Positions 1-12,261 are shown, counted from the first letter of the stretch. The stretch: 64,000 bases of DNA from Pristionchus mayeri (GCA_036245805.1 BTRK01000003.1:19260464-19324463); one strand, 5' to 3'. Numbers and translations are program-made. Notes: a model not told the origin generated them from the sequence alone.

Positions 1-269
1 TAAAAGTCAATTCATTGACAATTCTTTCAAGACGAATCATTGACAATCATATAGTTCTGTCCCCGTCCCGAGCGGTCGTCTCTCCCCTCGCTCCGGGATT
101 AGGCAAATTGCCCTCGCCTCTCGCTTCTCTCCCCTCTCTCTCGTCTTCCTTCTGGATTCGATTCGCCTCGTCTTCGCTAGTCGGCATCGTGGGTAGCCGA
201 CGGAAAGTGGTCGAACCCACTTGACGAGGTGGGTCAGATTTCAACGCTTCCACCCCTCTCTCGCGCGTT

Positions 270-1188
270 ATGAGTCAGCCCACCCCTAGGAAGGCTCCTC
301 TCCCTCCTGAGGCTAGGAGCGCAAGTAAGCCTGGCTGGCAGGAGAGTGTGACTGCACTCACGAAGAAGGTCGATGAGCTAGGAGTCCAAATGAGCCAGAT
401 CAAGGAGACACAGAAGGAAATGCTCGCCCTTCTCAAATCGCTCTCAACCTCCTCCACCCCCCACTCTCCCCTCTCTCACCTCTCTCGCTCAATCCATCGA
501 CACTGTCGCAAGACAAGTGTATGAGGGATGTGCACAGGCGATGAGTGACAAGGAAGAGTATGAGGAGAAGGAGAAGAGAGCAGTCGTCATTGGTGCCAAG
601 GAAAGCAAGGACCCAGCCGAGTCACTCAAGAATGACCAGCAGCTAGTCGAGGCACTCGTGCTCTACTCTGGCGATCCGGAAGTGAAGAAGGCGTTCGAAG
701 ATGGCAAGATCACTCATCACAGACACCCCAAGGATAAGGAGCCCGGATCCAGACCTCTCAAGATCGAACTGCCTAGCAAAACCCTTCGTGACTCCCTTCT
801 CTCGACGATTAGAGCGAAGCCAGGCAGACCTACTCCCCTTCCCGCTCCTTCCTTCATCAGGCGCGATCTTACCCCGCACCAACTCAAACTCGAGCGTGAG
901 GCGCGTGAGGAGGTCAAGAGACGCAACCTGATTGCGGGAAAACTCTCTTTCGGACTCCGCGACCACACTATCATCAGCTACCGTACCCCCCGTGATCTCC
1001 CTCCCAACTATGGAATGCCCAAAGATGCGCGACCCAAGAACCGATCTGCCGATGGAATTCTTTCAGACACCTCCGACTCTACTGGTGCCTCATCCTCCCC
1101 TGCCGTGGACGCCACTCGTAACTCCACTCGTGCCCCCGCCGCCGACTACGTGAACAAGGAGCGGAGAGGAAGAGGAACCACACGCTAG
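270..1188 (+). pseudogene. LINE ORF1 protein, one frameshift
   Basis: ORF1 of copy 1 encodes a nucleic-acid-binding chaperone-type protein that would coat the element RNA. The N-terminal part (270 to about 470) has a heptad-like coiled coil (VTALTKKVDELGVQ). The rest, in another frame from about 470 to 1188, is a basic domain containing HRHPKDKEP and IRRDLTPHQL. Its homologue at 45229-46086 (minus) is uninterrupted, 285 residues, and aligns across both pieces. The frame change lies in a C/T-rich run at about 450-490 (a run of Cs near 455), so a single indel or a base-calling error there would explain it. In the second frame the homology extends upstream of position 517, so 517 is not a true start. 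Confidence 0.75.
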
Positions 1189-1215
1189 GAGGCAGGCAGC
1201 AAGGGTACCCCTCTT

Positions 1216-3744
1216 TTGTCCCTCCCTCCAGTTCCTCTTCTTTCACTTAGTTTTCCACCCCTTCCTAGTCATTCTAGTACACGTCATCAGTCACTATCTA
1301 GTCCTCGCGTAGTTAGCGTGTACTATGCTAATTCTCGCTCTATTAGATGCAAAATGCCCCAGTTATCTTTCGTTTTAGCATCATTTGCATATCGATTGAT
1401 CGTTCTCACCGAGACTTGGCTCACTGACTCTGACACTGACGCTTATTTGATTGGCGGCTCCCCTGATTATTTAGCTTTCCGTCGTGATAGAGTAGTTACT
1501 GAGGACTCTGGCCGCGGAGGCGGCGTTGCAATAATTGCACATTCCTCTCTTAGCCCAGTTATTATATCCACCTTTTCGTCCTCCCTCCTTGAAGCATGCG
1601 TAATTGATATCCATTTTAATTTCAGTACCTCTTTACCGTATCGTAAACTCCGGATTTTTGCAGTATATAGATCCCCGTCATCCCCTCCATCCGCATTCAC
1701 CTCTTTTCTAGATTTTATCACCCCTCTTATGACGAGTCAATTTCCTTGTATTTTAATTGGTGACTTTAATTATCCTCAAGTAGATTGGATCAGTATGACG
1801 TCGTCAACCATTTCTGATCTCATAGATTTTGCATGCGACCATTATTTAAAGCAATTTGTTTGTTTTCCTACCCGACTCCAAAACTTTCTTGACCTAGTCT
1901 TTTGCAACTTCGACATTATTAGTAATATTTCGCCTTCCGTCCCACTTAGTGATCACCTTTCCCTCGTTTTTGACCTCCGCATCCCCTCTCCTCCTCTTCA
2001 TTCCCCAACCCCATCACGGTTATACAAATATGCCGATTGGCTATCTATTAATAGTGTTATTCTGTCCCACGATTGGACAGTTGCTATGAGTGCTCTTGAT
2101 GCGAATTGTGCTTATGGATATTATGTCCAATTCATCAATGATTTGCTTGACTATTATGTTCCTCTATCAAAGCCGTCTCTCTTGTCTATATCTCATTTAG
2201 ATATTCTTTGTGCTCTCCGTAGCGTTTTACCTAAAATTAATGTATCTCCAGATAGGATTCCTAGTATTGTGCTCACTAAGTGTAAGTATTCCCTCCTCAC
2301 ACCACTCTCTATTATTTTCAACAAGTCCCTCCTTACATCACAGGTCCCACTACTGTGGAAGCAAGCCTTGGTTAAGCCTATTCCCAAGAAAACTAGCAAT
2401 TCTATTTCTGATTTTCGCCCAATTTCCCTTACTTCCCCTACTTGTAAGGTATTAGAAAAGATTCTCATCAGAGAAATTACATTGTTTCTTGATAACAATA
2501 ATATCTTCGATCCCCAGCAGACAGGCTTTAGAAACTCCCGATCAACCTCATCAAATTTAGCCGAGACCTATGCACACTATCTGAGAATAGCTCACAAAAA
2601 ATCGGCTTTTGATACTGTATACATAGATTTTCGTAAGGCCTTTGATAGTATAGACCACCGATTATTGCTCCATAAATTGTCGGAATTAGGTCTTTCAAAT
2701 CACCTCGTTTCCTGGTTCAGTGCGTATCTATCGGACAGATCACAGTCAATTTTTCTTGATTCTTCTTTCTCACCCCCCTCACATGTTAAGTCAGGTGTTC
2801 CCCAAGGGTCATGCCTGGGTCCCCTATTGTTTATCCTATTTATTAATGATATTGCTTCCTCATTCCCCAAATCGATTAGATACTCTGTGTATGCCGATGA
2901 TTTAAAATTGTTTACCGAAGTGCCCTCTTTTTCGAATGATTTGCAACTGGCCTTAGATTCTGTTTCATCTTGGTCCTCCTTATGGAATCTAGGATTATCC
3001 GAGACTAAATGTACTATTGTGCACTTTGGTTCGCACAATCCTAAACGGAAATATTTTATTAATAATGTTCCCCTCGTCCCTCCTCCCGATAAGAAAATGT
3101 TCGTTAAAGATCTAGGAGTTCTTTTTACCCCAACCTTATCCTTCTCTGACCATATTAACAAATTCATTTCCAAAGCCCGTTCCATATCCAACTTAGTATT
3201 CAAATCATTTAGAAGCACTTGCCCTTCTATTTACATTAAATCATTTACCACCTATGTATTACCCAATCTTGAATATTGCTCCATTACTTGGAATCCCGTT
3301 CATAGTGTTGATCTGACAAAAGCTATTGAAAGAGTCCAACGCGATTTTACTCGACGAATATATGCGCGCTGCAACCTTCCCAGTGTTTCTTATCGCCAAC
3401 GACTCATTGACCTCAATCTAACCACTCTTGAGCGACGCAGATTTGTCATAGATATTATGTTCCTTCACTCAGTTATTCATAGAAGATGTTTGCTTGATAC
3501 ATCTCCTCTTCTCGTTATTGCCCCTATTCCTCGTTCTCTCCGGAATTCTCACAATCTTAGAATAATATTACCATTTATACCCACCCATTGTCGGACTACA
3601 GTTGTATCGCGTACAATTGCTACATGGAACTCTTTACCTGAATCCGCAATATTCTTACACCCTGAATCATTCCGTAACTTTATCTGCTCCCAACCCCCTT
3701 CTTTCTTCCCCCAGTCTATTATTAAAGCATGGCTTGATCTATGA
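1216..3744 (+). CDS. LINE ORF2: endonuclease and reverse transcriptase with missing central segment
   Basis: An 842-codon open frame. Residues about 30-250 are an APE-type endonuclease: NSRSIRCKM, the catalytic-glutamate region LTETWL, the GDFNYPQVDW motif and SDHLSLVF near its end. Residues about 370-640 are the reverse transcriptase with DFRKAFDSIDH, GVPQGSCLGP and the catalytic YADD box. The C-terminal part has the conserved LTTLERRRF and TWNSLPES motifs. Compared with the copy at 42.5-45.2 kb, roughly 150 residues between endonuclease and RT are missing, but the frame is kept across the junction near 2160-2200. The key motifs that can be seen are intact. Whether the protein works without the linker is unknown. 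Confidence 0.85.
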   Translation: MSLPPVPLLSLSFPPLPSHSSTRHQSLSSPRVVSVYYANSRSIRCKMPQLSFVLASFAYRLIVLTETWLTDSDTDAYLIGGSPDYLAFRRDRVVTEDSGRGGGVAIIAHSSLSPVIISTFSSSLLEACVIDIHFNFSTSLPYRKLRIFAVYRSPSSPPSAFTSFLDFITPLMTSQFPCILIGDFNYPQVDWISMTSSTISDLIDFACDHYLKQFVCFPTRLQNFLDLVFCNFDIISNISPSVPLSDHLSLVFDLRIPSPPLHSPTPSRLYKYADWLSINSVILSHDWTVAMSALDANCAYGYYVQFINDLLDYYVPLSKPSLLSISHLDILCALRSVLPKINVSPDRIPSIVLTKCKYSLLTPLSIIFNKSLLTSQVPLLWKQALVKPIPKKTSNSISDFRPISLTSPTCKVLEKILIREITLFLDNNNIFDPQQTGFRNSRSTSSNLAETYAHYLRIAHKKSAFDTVYIDFRKAFDSIDHRLLLHKLSELGLSNHLVSWFSAYLSDRSQSIFLDSSFSPPSHVKSGVPQGSCLGPLLFILFINDIASSFPKSIRYSVYADDLKLFTEVPSFSNDLQLALDSVSSWSSLWNLGLSETKCTIVHFGSHNPKRKYFINNVPLVPPPDKKMFVKDLGVLFTPTLSFSDHINKFISKARSISNLVFKSFRSTCPSIYIKSFTTYVLPNLEYCSITWNPVHSVDLTKAIERVQRDFTRRIYARCNLPSVSYRQRLIDLNLTTLERRRFVIDIMFLHSVIHRRCLLDTSPLLVIAPIPRSLRNSHNLRIILPFIPTHCRTTVVSRTIATWNSLPESAIFLHPESFRNFICSQPPSFFPQSIIKAWLDL

Positions 3745-3915
3745 TCTATACCCATCCCTCGCCCACTCCCTCTACAGACCCCTACCCTACCCTTGCTGCC
3801 GCAAGAAACCCGATTCGACAACGTCGACGGACATCCGTCTATTGTTTTTTCATCTCGCCTATTACTTGCATATCCCCTTTGACGGAATAAATAATGAATG
3901 AATGAATGAATGAAT

Positions 3916-4266
3916 CACAATGATGAAATCACTTTGCAAAATAGAGAGAGAAATTGAGTTTTCCGCAGAGGCATTATTCACATCTTCACTAGAAGTATAG
4001 TATTTCCCGTCGTACATACTTCATAATCAGTATCTATCTGTCCGAATTTTGCCATTGAGCTAACCGAATACGACTAAAACCGACGTAACAGTAAGTTCCT
4101 TCAAAAGGCCATGGCAATAATATTTTTGATAACAATACTCAAACATCATTTCCATTCTCTCAACACAACACGAAAAGATGTATTAATTCATTGCAGCAAC
4201 AGATGAGGACATAACAATGGATCCAATGCGGAATAATATGATGAAGAGCGAAGCATAGTTTCCGGA
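3916..4266. other. Gene-free stretch between LINE tail and gene A
   Basis: AT-rich sequence containing the 3' flank of gene A, which is read on the minus strand and stops at 4267. No other gene, repeat or RNA was recognised here. Confidence 0.5.
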
Positions 4267-7200
4267 TCAGTTGAACAATTTGACCAGAAGGACGAACGGG
4301 AGTGTAATGGCTGCAACGCCAAACAGAAGCTCGCCAACGGTAGTCTCCTCTTGGATCTGAGGCTGTCGCATCCAGTTGTACGGCTTATTATGTCTCTTCG
4401 ACTTCTCGCTCGCACGACCCGTCGAATTCTTCTTGGCAAGAGTCCAGGGACGGCCAACGGCAGACGAGGGTCTAACTTGAATATTGACCATCTCATGATT
4501 CTTGTTGAAGAAAGTGGCGATGAGAGTGCGTGAATCTCCAATGATGGCATCGTTCTTCCTCAGTCCCTTCAACTCGGCTTCGCTTCCCTCTTTCACCTCA
4601 GTGACAACGAGGGAAGAGGCACTGGGACGGTAACAGAATCCACTCAGAGCACTCTTCGATAACTGGATGATAATGATCTCGTCCTCCTTATCGTCATTAT
4701 CGTTCAAGGATTTTATCGAGTGTTCGTAGAGTTTCTTCAAGTCGCACTCCAGTTTCTAAAGCCAAAGATTTTTTTGTATTAATTCGTTGTATCTTTACAA
4801 TTCAATAGAACATACGTTATTTTCTTTGATAATCTTATCGCACTCATTGTTGACCTTCAAATATTCGCGATGAATCCAATTATTCGTGAAAGAAGGATCC
4901 GATGACCGCATCTCAACTGCCAACTGGAAAGTAATTACTGAATCAAAATGAGAAAAATAATTGATAAAATTTAATTATCAGAATATTTTGAAAGTGGTTT
5001 AAAAATTTTTTTTAGTGATTTCAATTACCATCATTTTCTCTCCATAGAGTTTGTTGTTCTCCTTTATCTTCTTCCTAATGATCTCAGCCTCCTCGATATA
5101 TTTCACAATCATCTCGTGTTGAGAGATCTCAGCCTTTTCTTGCTCAGTTGTTTCCGGTTCCTAAATGAGAACAATTCAATTTTAGCACTCGTGAACTATT
5201 CGATCTCGTTGGTCAAGGACTTTACCGAGTGTTCGGATAGTTTCTTCAAGTCACTTTCGAGTTTCTAAAGCAAAAAGGTTTAATTAATCGAGTCTTCAGT
5301 ATTCTATAGAACATACGTTGTTTTCTTCGGTAATTTTAGCGATCTCTTCGGTAAATTTCAGGAATTCGCTATGATTATTCAAGTAAGAAGGATCCGACGC
5401 ACGCTTTTGAGCTGCCAGCTGGAAAGCAATTACTGAATCTACTTGTGAACAAAATACTTGGGAAAAATAATAAAAAATAATGCTTTAATTTTGACAATAA
5501 AAAATTTGCCATTACCATCATTTTCTCAACCAAGAGATTGTTGTTCTCCTTTATTTTATTTTCAGTGATCTCAGCCGCCTCTACATTCTTGGCAAAGTTC
5601 TCCTGTTGAGATATCTCCGCCTTTTCTTCCTCAGTTGTTTCCGTTTCCTAAGCGAAATAAATTAGGCCAGAATGGTCAAAGAATCTCGGTAGTAAAACTA
5701 ATATTTTGTGCGAATGCACTGGTGGCATGAAACTACCGAAGAATAAGACCGATTTTCATTTGGTTTTAATCGAATGATATGATAAAAAAGAATTGAATTG
5801 AATTGAACAGTAGTGACGGGCAACTTCCAAAAATCGTCAAGCGTTGAATACCTCAGAATCTTTATGATATTCGACCTTCTGCAGGATCTTCTCTGAAGGG
5901 TGAGCCATCGATTGTTTCTCACTCTCGTGCAGGTTATGAGCTGGAAGAGGAAAATTATCTCAACGAATGATGGTTTTAAGAAATATTTAAGACATGCAAT
6001 GCTTACGGAATCGAGCAGCAATCTCAACCTGTAATAAATGAATCAAAACAATCATTTACCTTTTCTAGATAGCTCATCGCTTCGGAGTTTGAACTTGTCG
6101 AGTGTCGCTCTCTTCTGAATAAAGGCAAGTTGTTAAATGAACAGGGTTTAGGAGTTTATTCTGCTCACCTCTCGTATTTCCGTCTTCAGACTAAGCTTCT
6201 CCTGATCAAATCTCTTGAACTCCGAGTAGATGCAATCGATCTCGTTCTCCAGTCGGGAGTACGTCTGAAATTAAGATTGTATATGGCTCATTCAGATCTC
6301 TAATTAAACCCATTCCATAATCTGCTAGCACACCGTACCTGAACTAGAACATTTTCCTCTTGGTTTTCCTTCTTCGTCACATCGATGTTCCCGACAACGG
6401 AGAGTAGAGGCTCTTGCTGCTTCCTGTTCATCTGCACAGAAATACTTAGAGACACAGTTATTTTTATTGCCTAAAGCAGTTTTCTGAAGCTGAAAATCGT
6501 ATTCTATTGTACATTCATCCTCTTCACCTTTATCTGATCTCGCAAATCCGCCAGCCTCTCCTCCTTCTCTTCCAACTGCAGCTGAAGTTGGCCCATTTCA
6601 TCATCGAGCTGAAAATTGTGTTGAATCTTCTGTGACATTCTAGCAATGCATGAAAAGTGGAGTATCATAGTATAACTGGTAACTTCACAGCTCTTCTAAG
6701 TTAGTGATTGGTTTGAAACAGTTTATTATTCGCCCTTTGTAGACTTCAAAAATTTCAGTTTCTGAAAAGGAAACCTGTATCCTACTGCGGTGTAAACTCA
6801 CTACTATGATGTAAACCTTCCCCTCCCATCCTAGGCAGTCTTTTGCTTTCATTACAATTCAACCCTCGATTAAGTTTAGTGACCTTCTCTGCGTAGCTTG
6901 CGTACTTCTGCTGCAGGTCGACCAGCGATTGCACTTGTTTGCTACAGTCGGCTATCGTGAGAACGGCGAATGATTCCTTGTCGAGCAGATCCAATTCTCT
7001 GAAGAAAACAATCAGCTCTTTTTCGATTTCTGTTCACCTGTTCAACCCCGCTCATGCCATGGTGTCCCTCCCTGGTTCTCGGTATACCCTCTCAGTGGAC
7101 ATGTCGTACTCTGGTTTCTTCCAACCAGTAGGTGGGCAACTCCCCACCCACTGCTCAGGGTTACCAACTGGTCAGAGCGCTGGTTAACCAGTGGTTAGCC

Positions 7201-7791
7201 TAAACTCCGTCCATTCTAACTGGTTAACCACTGGTGAAAAACAGCTAACCAGTTGGAGTGGGCGGAGTTTTTAGGATAACCACTGGTTAATCAGTGCCCT
7301 GACCAGTTGGTAACAAGTGCCCTGACCACTGGGTGCGGAGTTGCCCACCTACTGGTTGGAAGAAACCAGAGTATTTATCCTACAGTCCAACTGAGGGTTC
7401 AGAGTCCCACATTGCACCCTACATCATACCCGCATGCGATAGGCTTTCCATTCAATCAAGTACAGTATAATTGATTGATACCTGCGGTACAAGCTCCTCT
7501 CCTCCTCAATTTCCTTGTTTGCAGGAGTAGAGCCTCCCGTTTCATCTTCCTTCACCGTCCTGCCTCCAACCGAAACCTCCGATCCCGAGAAGGAACAAAC
7601 GCGGTCTATAATTGAAAATAGTTCTAGCATTCTTGATAGAGACTTAGAGAAGGATAATAGATGTTGGCATTAGCGTTTGTCGTGTTTGGGTGTTTTGGGC
7701 AGATTGAAAACAAATGCAACTTACCGTCGTTGGATTGATCGATGACGTCGAATGACTCGTCGTCAGAGGACAGCAGCTGTTGGAGAGACAT
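4267..7791 (-). CDS. Gene A: acidic N-terminal motif, coiled coil, PDZ-like, tail-anchored protein
   Basis: About 14 exons read leftward. Exon 1 (7791-7725) encodes MSLQQLLSSDDESFDVID and ends in phase 1. The following exons (7605-7482, 6998-6884, then about 6608 to 4818) give a mostly charged coiled coil with conserved blocks shared by genes B-E, such as EEKEERLADLRDQIK and QQEPLLSVV. The last exon (about 4756-4267) carries a PDZ-like domain (SSLVVTEVKEGSEAELKGLRK) and ends in a hydrophobic anchor (LLFGVAAITLPFVLLVKLF). The ETTEEEKAEIS, LAxxxRxSDPS and KLExDLKKLxEHS exons occur twice (about 5643-5223 and 5160-4756), so an exon block was duplicated inside the gene. It is paired head to head with gene B. 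Function is unknown; a membrane-tethered scaffold is an inference. Exon ends come from splice consensus and phase, without transcript support. Confidence 0.75.
7109..7371. mobile_element. Palindromic MITE in gene A intron
   Basis: A 263-bp near-perfect inverted repeat starting CTCTGGTTTCTTCCAACCAG and ending in the reverse complement. TA lies on both sides (7107-7108 and 7372-7373), as expected for a Tc1/mariner-type insertion. There is no coding capacity. It lies in the intron between gene A exons 2 and 3. Confidence 0.75.
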
Positions 7792-7839
7792 CGAAGAACG
7801 ATCAACCAGGACTAGAATGACTATTGTAACTGAGGAGAA

Positions 7840-8412
7840 TAGAGAGCGTCTCTCAGGCTCCGCCCACAAGTGAGAAAGAGATCCTTTGATCTAAGTGAGA
7901 TGAGATTGATCGGGATAGCGATTAGGTAATGAGAACTTCCCCTGAGGCGCTGTTTGCCTAATGGGAAGATAGTGAGAGGGACTTTCCCAGTAGTATCGAG
8001 GCCATTCAGACATAATGATTAGATGTGAATAGTTAAACTACTGTATGACTTCATTCAAAACCATTTTTAATATCACAGATTTTCCAAAGATGTCAATAGC
8101 AAGCACCGGTAACTTCATGGAGACCAGATATCAGAAAATTTCGCGTGATCAAAACAGTACACAGTAACAGTTTCGTGCCTATTTACAATGCGGTGAATAG
8201 ACTAAGATACGACTGCGAAAGATGCCTCTCACTCTCTTCTCATCAGAAAATCCGGGCCTCTGGGAGCGATGTCCTCGCTTTTGTTCTAGCCTCTCATCCA
8301 CCCCCATCAGATCAATACTCTTCCTCAGTCTGACTTGCTGGTGCAGAATTGGTAAGACTCACTGAACGCCTCCTAATTGAGTTCCGTTCTTTTCCTGGTT
8401 GTCCGATCAACG
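7840..8412. promoter_or_regulatory. Divergent upstream region of genes A and B
   Basis: The region between the divergent start codons at 7791 (minus) and 8413 (plus). On the gene A side a GTGGGCGGAGCC box lies about 70 bases before the ATG (7857-7868, minus). The gene B side has a segment (about 8240-8330, around GGGCCTCTGGGAGCGATG) that is repeated upstream of genes C (about 11365) and D (about 20480). No separate gene was seen. Regulatory function is inferred from the repetition. Confidence 0.5.
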
Positions 8413-11067
8413 ATGTCTCTCCAGTGTATGCTCTCATCTGACGACGAATCATACAGTCTTATCGACCAATCCCATATCGGTATTTTATATTTCCTTTTTA
8501 AAAGAAGGACTTTCAACAAAGTTGAACTTTTGACGCTGTTATAATCACGGCCAAACTCTCCCCAACGACAAGAGACTCTAAAAATTTCGCACTCATCTAC
8601 TCTGAACCGAGTTATCACTTGCTGGCAGAGTGCCAAACGACCCTGAAGGGCAGGCAACGAGCGAGAGAGTACGCGACTTGAAGAGAGTTCTCTCCCTATT
8701 TGAAACATATTCAACCAGGCGCGTGTTTGTTGACATTCCTTCTTTAAACTTTTATTTCATCTTTCCCCTTACACCATAAGTACAACGTTCGATTCCAGCC
8801 AATCCTCTGTATCTCTTGGAAATGTCGATTGCCAACAGGACGCTCAAGGAGGATAAGGACGATCTGCTTCGAAACTCTCCCAGTCATGCGAAGAAAGTGA
8901 GTTTCTGCAGCTGCATTCCTGTCCTCACATTAATGGGTACTCCTGTGGAAATCCTCACATAAGAACGCGTAAAATGAGGAATGAGAGGAATAATCAAATC
9001 CTTGCCTGCGCTCCAGGCCCGATAGGACAGTTGCCAATCACCCTTATGGTTCGAAAATTGTCAAAACTGGAGTTTTGAAGACGTGAGATCGGATTTCTGG
9101 GATCCATTTCCTTACATAAAGTGCTCAATCACCTGGTATTTCTCCGATGCAAAGACATTTTCCAGATCGAAGGAGAACTGGGAAAGCTTGAGCTGCAGAT
9201 GCAAGAGAAGGAAGAGAAGCTGGAAGGATTGCGGGATCAGATAAAGGTAGAGTTTTCGAATTGTACATTATGATGCAGCAAATTAGTCGAATTCGCATTC
9301 AGTTGATGCACAGAGCTATTTTAGTGTAGCAACTTTGGAATATTTCAGATGAATCGTGAACAGCAAGGGCCAGTGATTGAAGCTGTTGCTAAGATCAACT
9401 CGATGCCTGGCGAAAACAATGGCGAAAACGACATCGTTCAGGTGATTTAAGCAATTAATATCAAACTATTTATTAAATAATCAATGTTGGGGTCTTTCGA
9501 GCATTGCCAAAATGTTTTCTCAGCGTTTGTAGTCGCATATGGCTGATGGTTTCTCATTGAAATTTCAAACACTGCAATTCAGACATACCGGCGTCTTGAA
9601 TGCGAGATTGTCCAAATCAACATCGAATTCAAACATGTTTATGAGGAGAAGCTTCGCTTGAAGACCGACATACGAGAGGTAGGTATTTAAATTAGATGTA
9701 GTTCTGTGCAAGATAAATACATTAAATATTTTCTAGAAGAGAACGACACTGCAGGGATTAAATGAACACATCAAGGTTCTGCACCAAAAAGGTATTAGAT
9801 GAGAACTTTTCGCGTTTGAATGATTGCACATTTGCTATGCACTTTGATTTCACAAACCGTGGTAAAAATGAATTAGTAAATACTTTCTTTCAGTTCATCA
9901 AAAGCAAGAGTTTGACAAAAAATCGATGGTTCAAAAATTGGAGAAAATTGACGAGGCTAGCAAAGGTACCGACGAGGTAATTATTTATGCGTTATTGGCA
10001 GATTGCAATACATGGTTCTTGCTAAATATTCTAGAAGACAAAGGGCGAGAAGGGATAGTGGAATTCGAAGGGCGGCGTAAGAACAATTGGACATCGCGAA
10101 TCTGAAGGCAAAGATTCTCAGAAGAAGGAGACTCCCCGTCTCGACCATCTCTCCCCTAGCCAATTGATGGATGTATGTAAATTCTTAAAACTATCTTTTA
10201 AACTATCTTAGAAGGCAGAGATTCTCGCTCAGAAACTCAGAGAGAACAAGAAACTTTTGGAGGAGAAACAGAAGGTATTTTGTGTTGATGGGCACGTTTT
10301 TCACATTTTAATGATTTCATCGATCGCGTCTAGAAGGTGCTGTTGCATATGTTTGGTTTGAACTAGATCGAAATATTGCGAGGGATTACGCTTAATATAT
10401 TTTCAGAGGTCGTCTGAGATAAAAGAAATGGATTCTTATTTCGAAAGTCGCTGGCTCAACGAGGAACGATCGAAACTGAAGGAAGACTTCGTCCGAATTA
10501 CTGAAGAAAATAAGGTAAATGTCCAAACCGTTCAGTGTTGTCAAGCTTTTTTTGTTTCAGGAACTGGAACGAGATATCGATGAGCTCTTCGAGGATACGG
10601 CCAAGTCGGCGAGCGACAAAGATCATAAAATTAGAGTAATCGAGTTGTCCAAGAGTGCCCTGAGCGGTTTCCGATACCTCTCGGCTATCTCTTATCTCGA
10701 GGTCATTGAAGTCAAACCGGGAAGCGAGGCAGAGTTGAAGGGACTGAGGGAGCACGATCGAATTGTTGGAGATTCTCGCGACCTCATCGCAAGATTCTTC
10801 GACAAGGAACACGCCCTTGTCAGTCTGCGAGTAAGGCCCTGCGATAATCTGAATCGTCCCTGGACGAACGCCCTGATCTCTTCTGCTCCATTGGCTATAA
10901 GACTCGCTGAGAAACATGCTGAAGAGCTTGAATTCGAATGGTCAAAGCCAAAGGTCAAGGAGCCGTCCTTCATTGATCTGATTGATATTGATGAACTTTG
11001 CATGATCGTGATTGGGGGAGTAGTGCTTGCACTTCCAGTAATTATTCTATCCAAACTATTTAAATGA
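8413..11067 (+). CDS. Gene B: acidic N-terminal motif, coiled coil, PDZ-like, tail-anchored protein
   Basis: A paralogue of A, C and D. Exon 1 (8413-8479) encodes MSLQCMLSSDDESYSLID and ends in phase 1. The next coding exon ends near 8898 (LLRNSPSHAKK). It replaces two exons of the paralogues, so this copy lacks the region with the KxVQxL motif. Coiled-coil exons follow at about 9166-9246, 9350-9440, 9582-9678, 9737-9790, 9895-9978, 10213-10274 and 10408-10514. The final exon (about 10561-11067) has the PDZ-like domain (YLEVIEVKPGSEAELKGL) and a C-terminal anchor (MIVIGGVVLALPVIILSKLF). The stretch 10030-10170 resembles a decayed exon with stops and may be skipped; flanking phases join without it. 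Localisation to a membrane facing the cytosol is inferred. Confidence 0.7.
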
Positions 11068-11498
11068 GCTTATCACGTGATGTCAGAAATATCCACTTTA
11101 ATATATGACTGTAAACCATTCCTTTTTTCGATAAATTTCCATCTCTTATATTTTGCTGCAAAGCATAACCTCATTGCATAAAATGGTTTTGTGATCCTTT
11201 TGTGAAAGTATCGGGAAAAAGCTATCTATACAGCCTCGCCTGAAGATGACCACAGTCTGTCTATCACCTATTTGCAATGCGATTAGTCAATGAAGAATAC
11301 AGTAAGATGCTTCTGGGAGCGGAGTTTCTCAATATCGTTTCTCAATATGTCCATCAGACAATCTGCGCCTCCGGGAATGCTCTCCTCGCTCATGTACTAG
11401 CCCGCGATCAATACTGCATCTTGTTTGGCGGAGTCTAATAGGCAGCATACATTTCTACTTTGAAGGAGCCATCTATATTAGTGGCAGAAAAGTCAACG
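11068..11498 (+). promoter_or_regulatory. Upstream region of gene C
   Basis: Holds the gene B 3' flank and then sequence similar to the region before genes B and D (around CTCCGGGAATGCTCTCCTCG, about 11365). A GGCGGAGTC box at about 11428 lies some 65-70 bases before the ATG at 11499. No other gene was seen. Confidence 0.5.
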
Positions 11499-12261
11499 AT
11501 GTCTCTCCAGCGTTTACTCTCTTCTGACGACGAATCATACGATCTCATAGGTCCGGCGAAGGAATTTAGGCAACACATTTGTCTTTATTTATTGTTTCCA
11601 TTTTTTAGCCTTGTTTACTTTCAGACAATGTAGGGTCTTTCCCGGGATCAAAATTATCGATTGGTACCAGTACGGTCAAAGAGGGTCCTACTGCAGCTTC
11701 CACAGAGGCAGAGAAGAAAATTGACGAGGAGCTGAACATTTACTGCAGGTATTGGGAGTGCGTGTGGTACTAGATGGAGAAACAAAAGATTCATGAGCAG
11801 TTTATGCAGAAAACTAAAGAATCTACTAGGAGAGGATCAATGCATCGTTATCCCAATTAGCAACTGTAGCAAGGACGTTCAAGAGCTGCTCGGCGAACAA
11901 CAGAGTTGCCTTAATCATGCTAAGCGAGTGAGTGACCGCTCCATCATATTTTTTTTAATTCTAACGACTGTTGGATGACCACCTGAAATGATATACAAAT
12001 CACAGATAGAAGAGGAACTAGAGCAGCTTCAGCTCCATGTGGAAGAGAAGGAAGAGAGACTGGAGGATTTGAGAGATATGATTAAGGTGATTGTTTTTTA
12101 TCTATATGACGAAATAAAATCAAAAATAATAAATTATTCCTATGCAGATGAATCGGAACCAGCAAGAGCCCCTGCTCTCAGTCGTTGCGAAGATCAATGA
12201 GATGTCGCAGGAAAAGAGAGAGGAGAATGTGATCGTCCAGGTAAGATATTCAAATGAGTAA

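Larger units (their letters stand above)
50..3915 (+). mobile_element. Non-LTR retrotransposon, CR1/L2-like, near full length (copy 1)
   Basis: This is a two-ORF LINE on the plus strand. A GC-rich 5' UTR (about 50-269) is followed by ORF1, then ORF2 with endonuclease and reverse transcriptase, a short 3' UTR, and a terminal tract of GAAT/TGAA tetramers at about 3888-3915. A short tandem-repeat tail in place of poly(A) is typical of the CR1/L2 groups, and the RT motifs (SDFRPISL, GVPQGSCLGPLLF, YADDLKLF) agree. The copy at 42.3-46.3 kb is a distant relative with the same layout but a different tail, so it is another family. ORF1 carries a frameshift and ORF2 lacks a central segment, so this copy is probably not autonomous. 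The 5' boundary is approximate. Confidence 0.85.

Noticed and set aside
10030..10170. Extra coding exon in gene B
   Set aside because: Contains stops in the phase required by its neighbours; flanking exons join without it.
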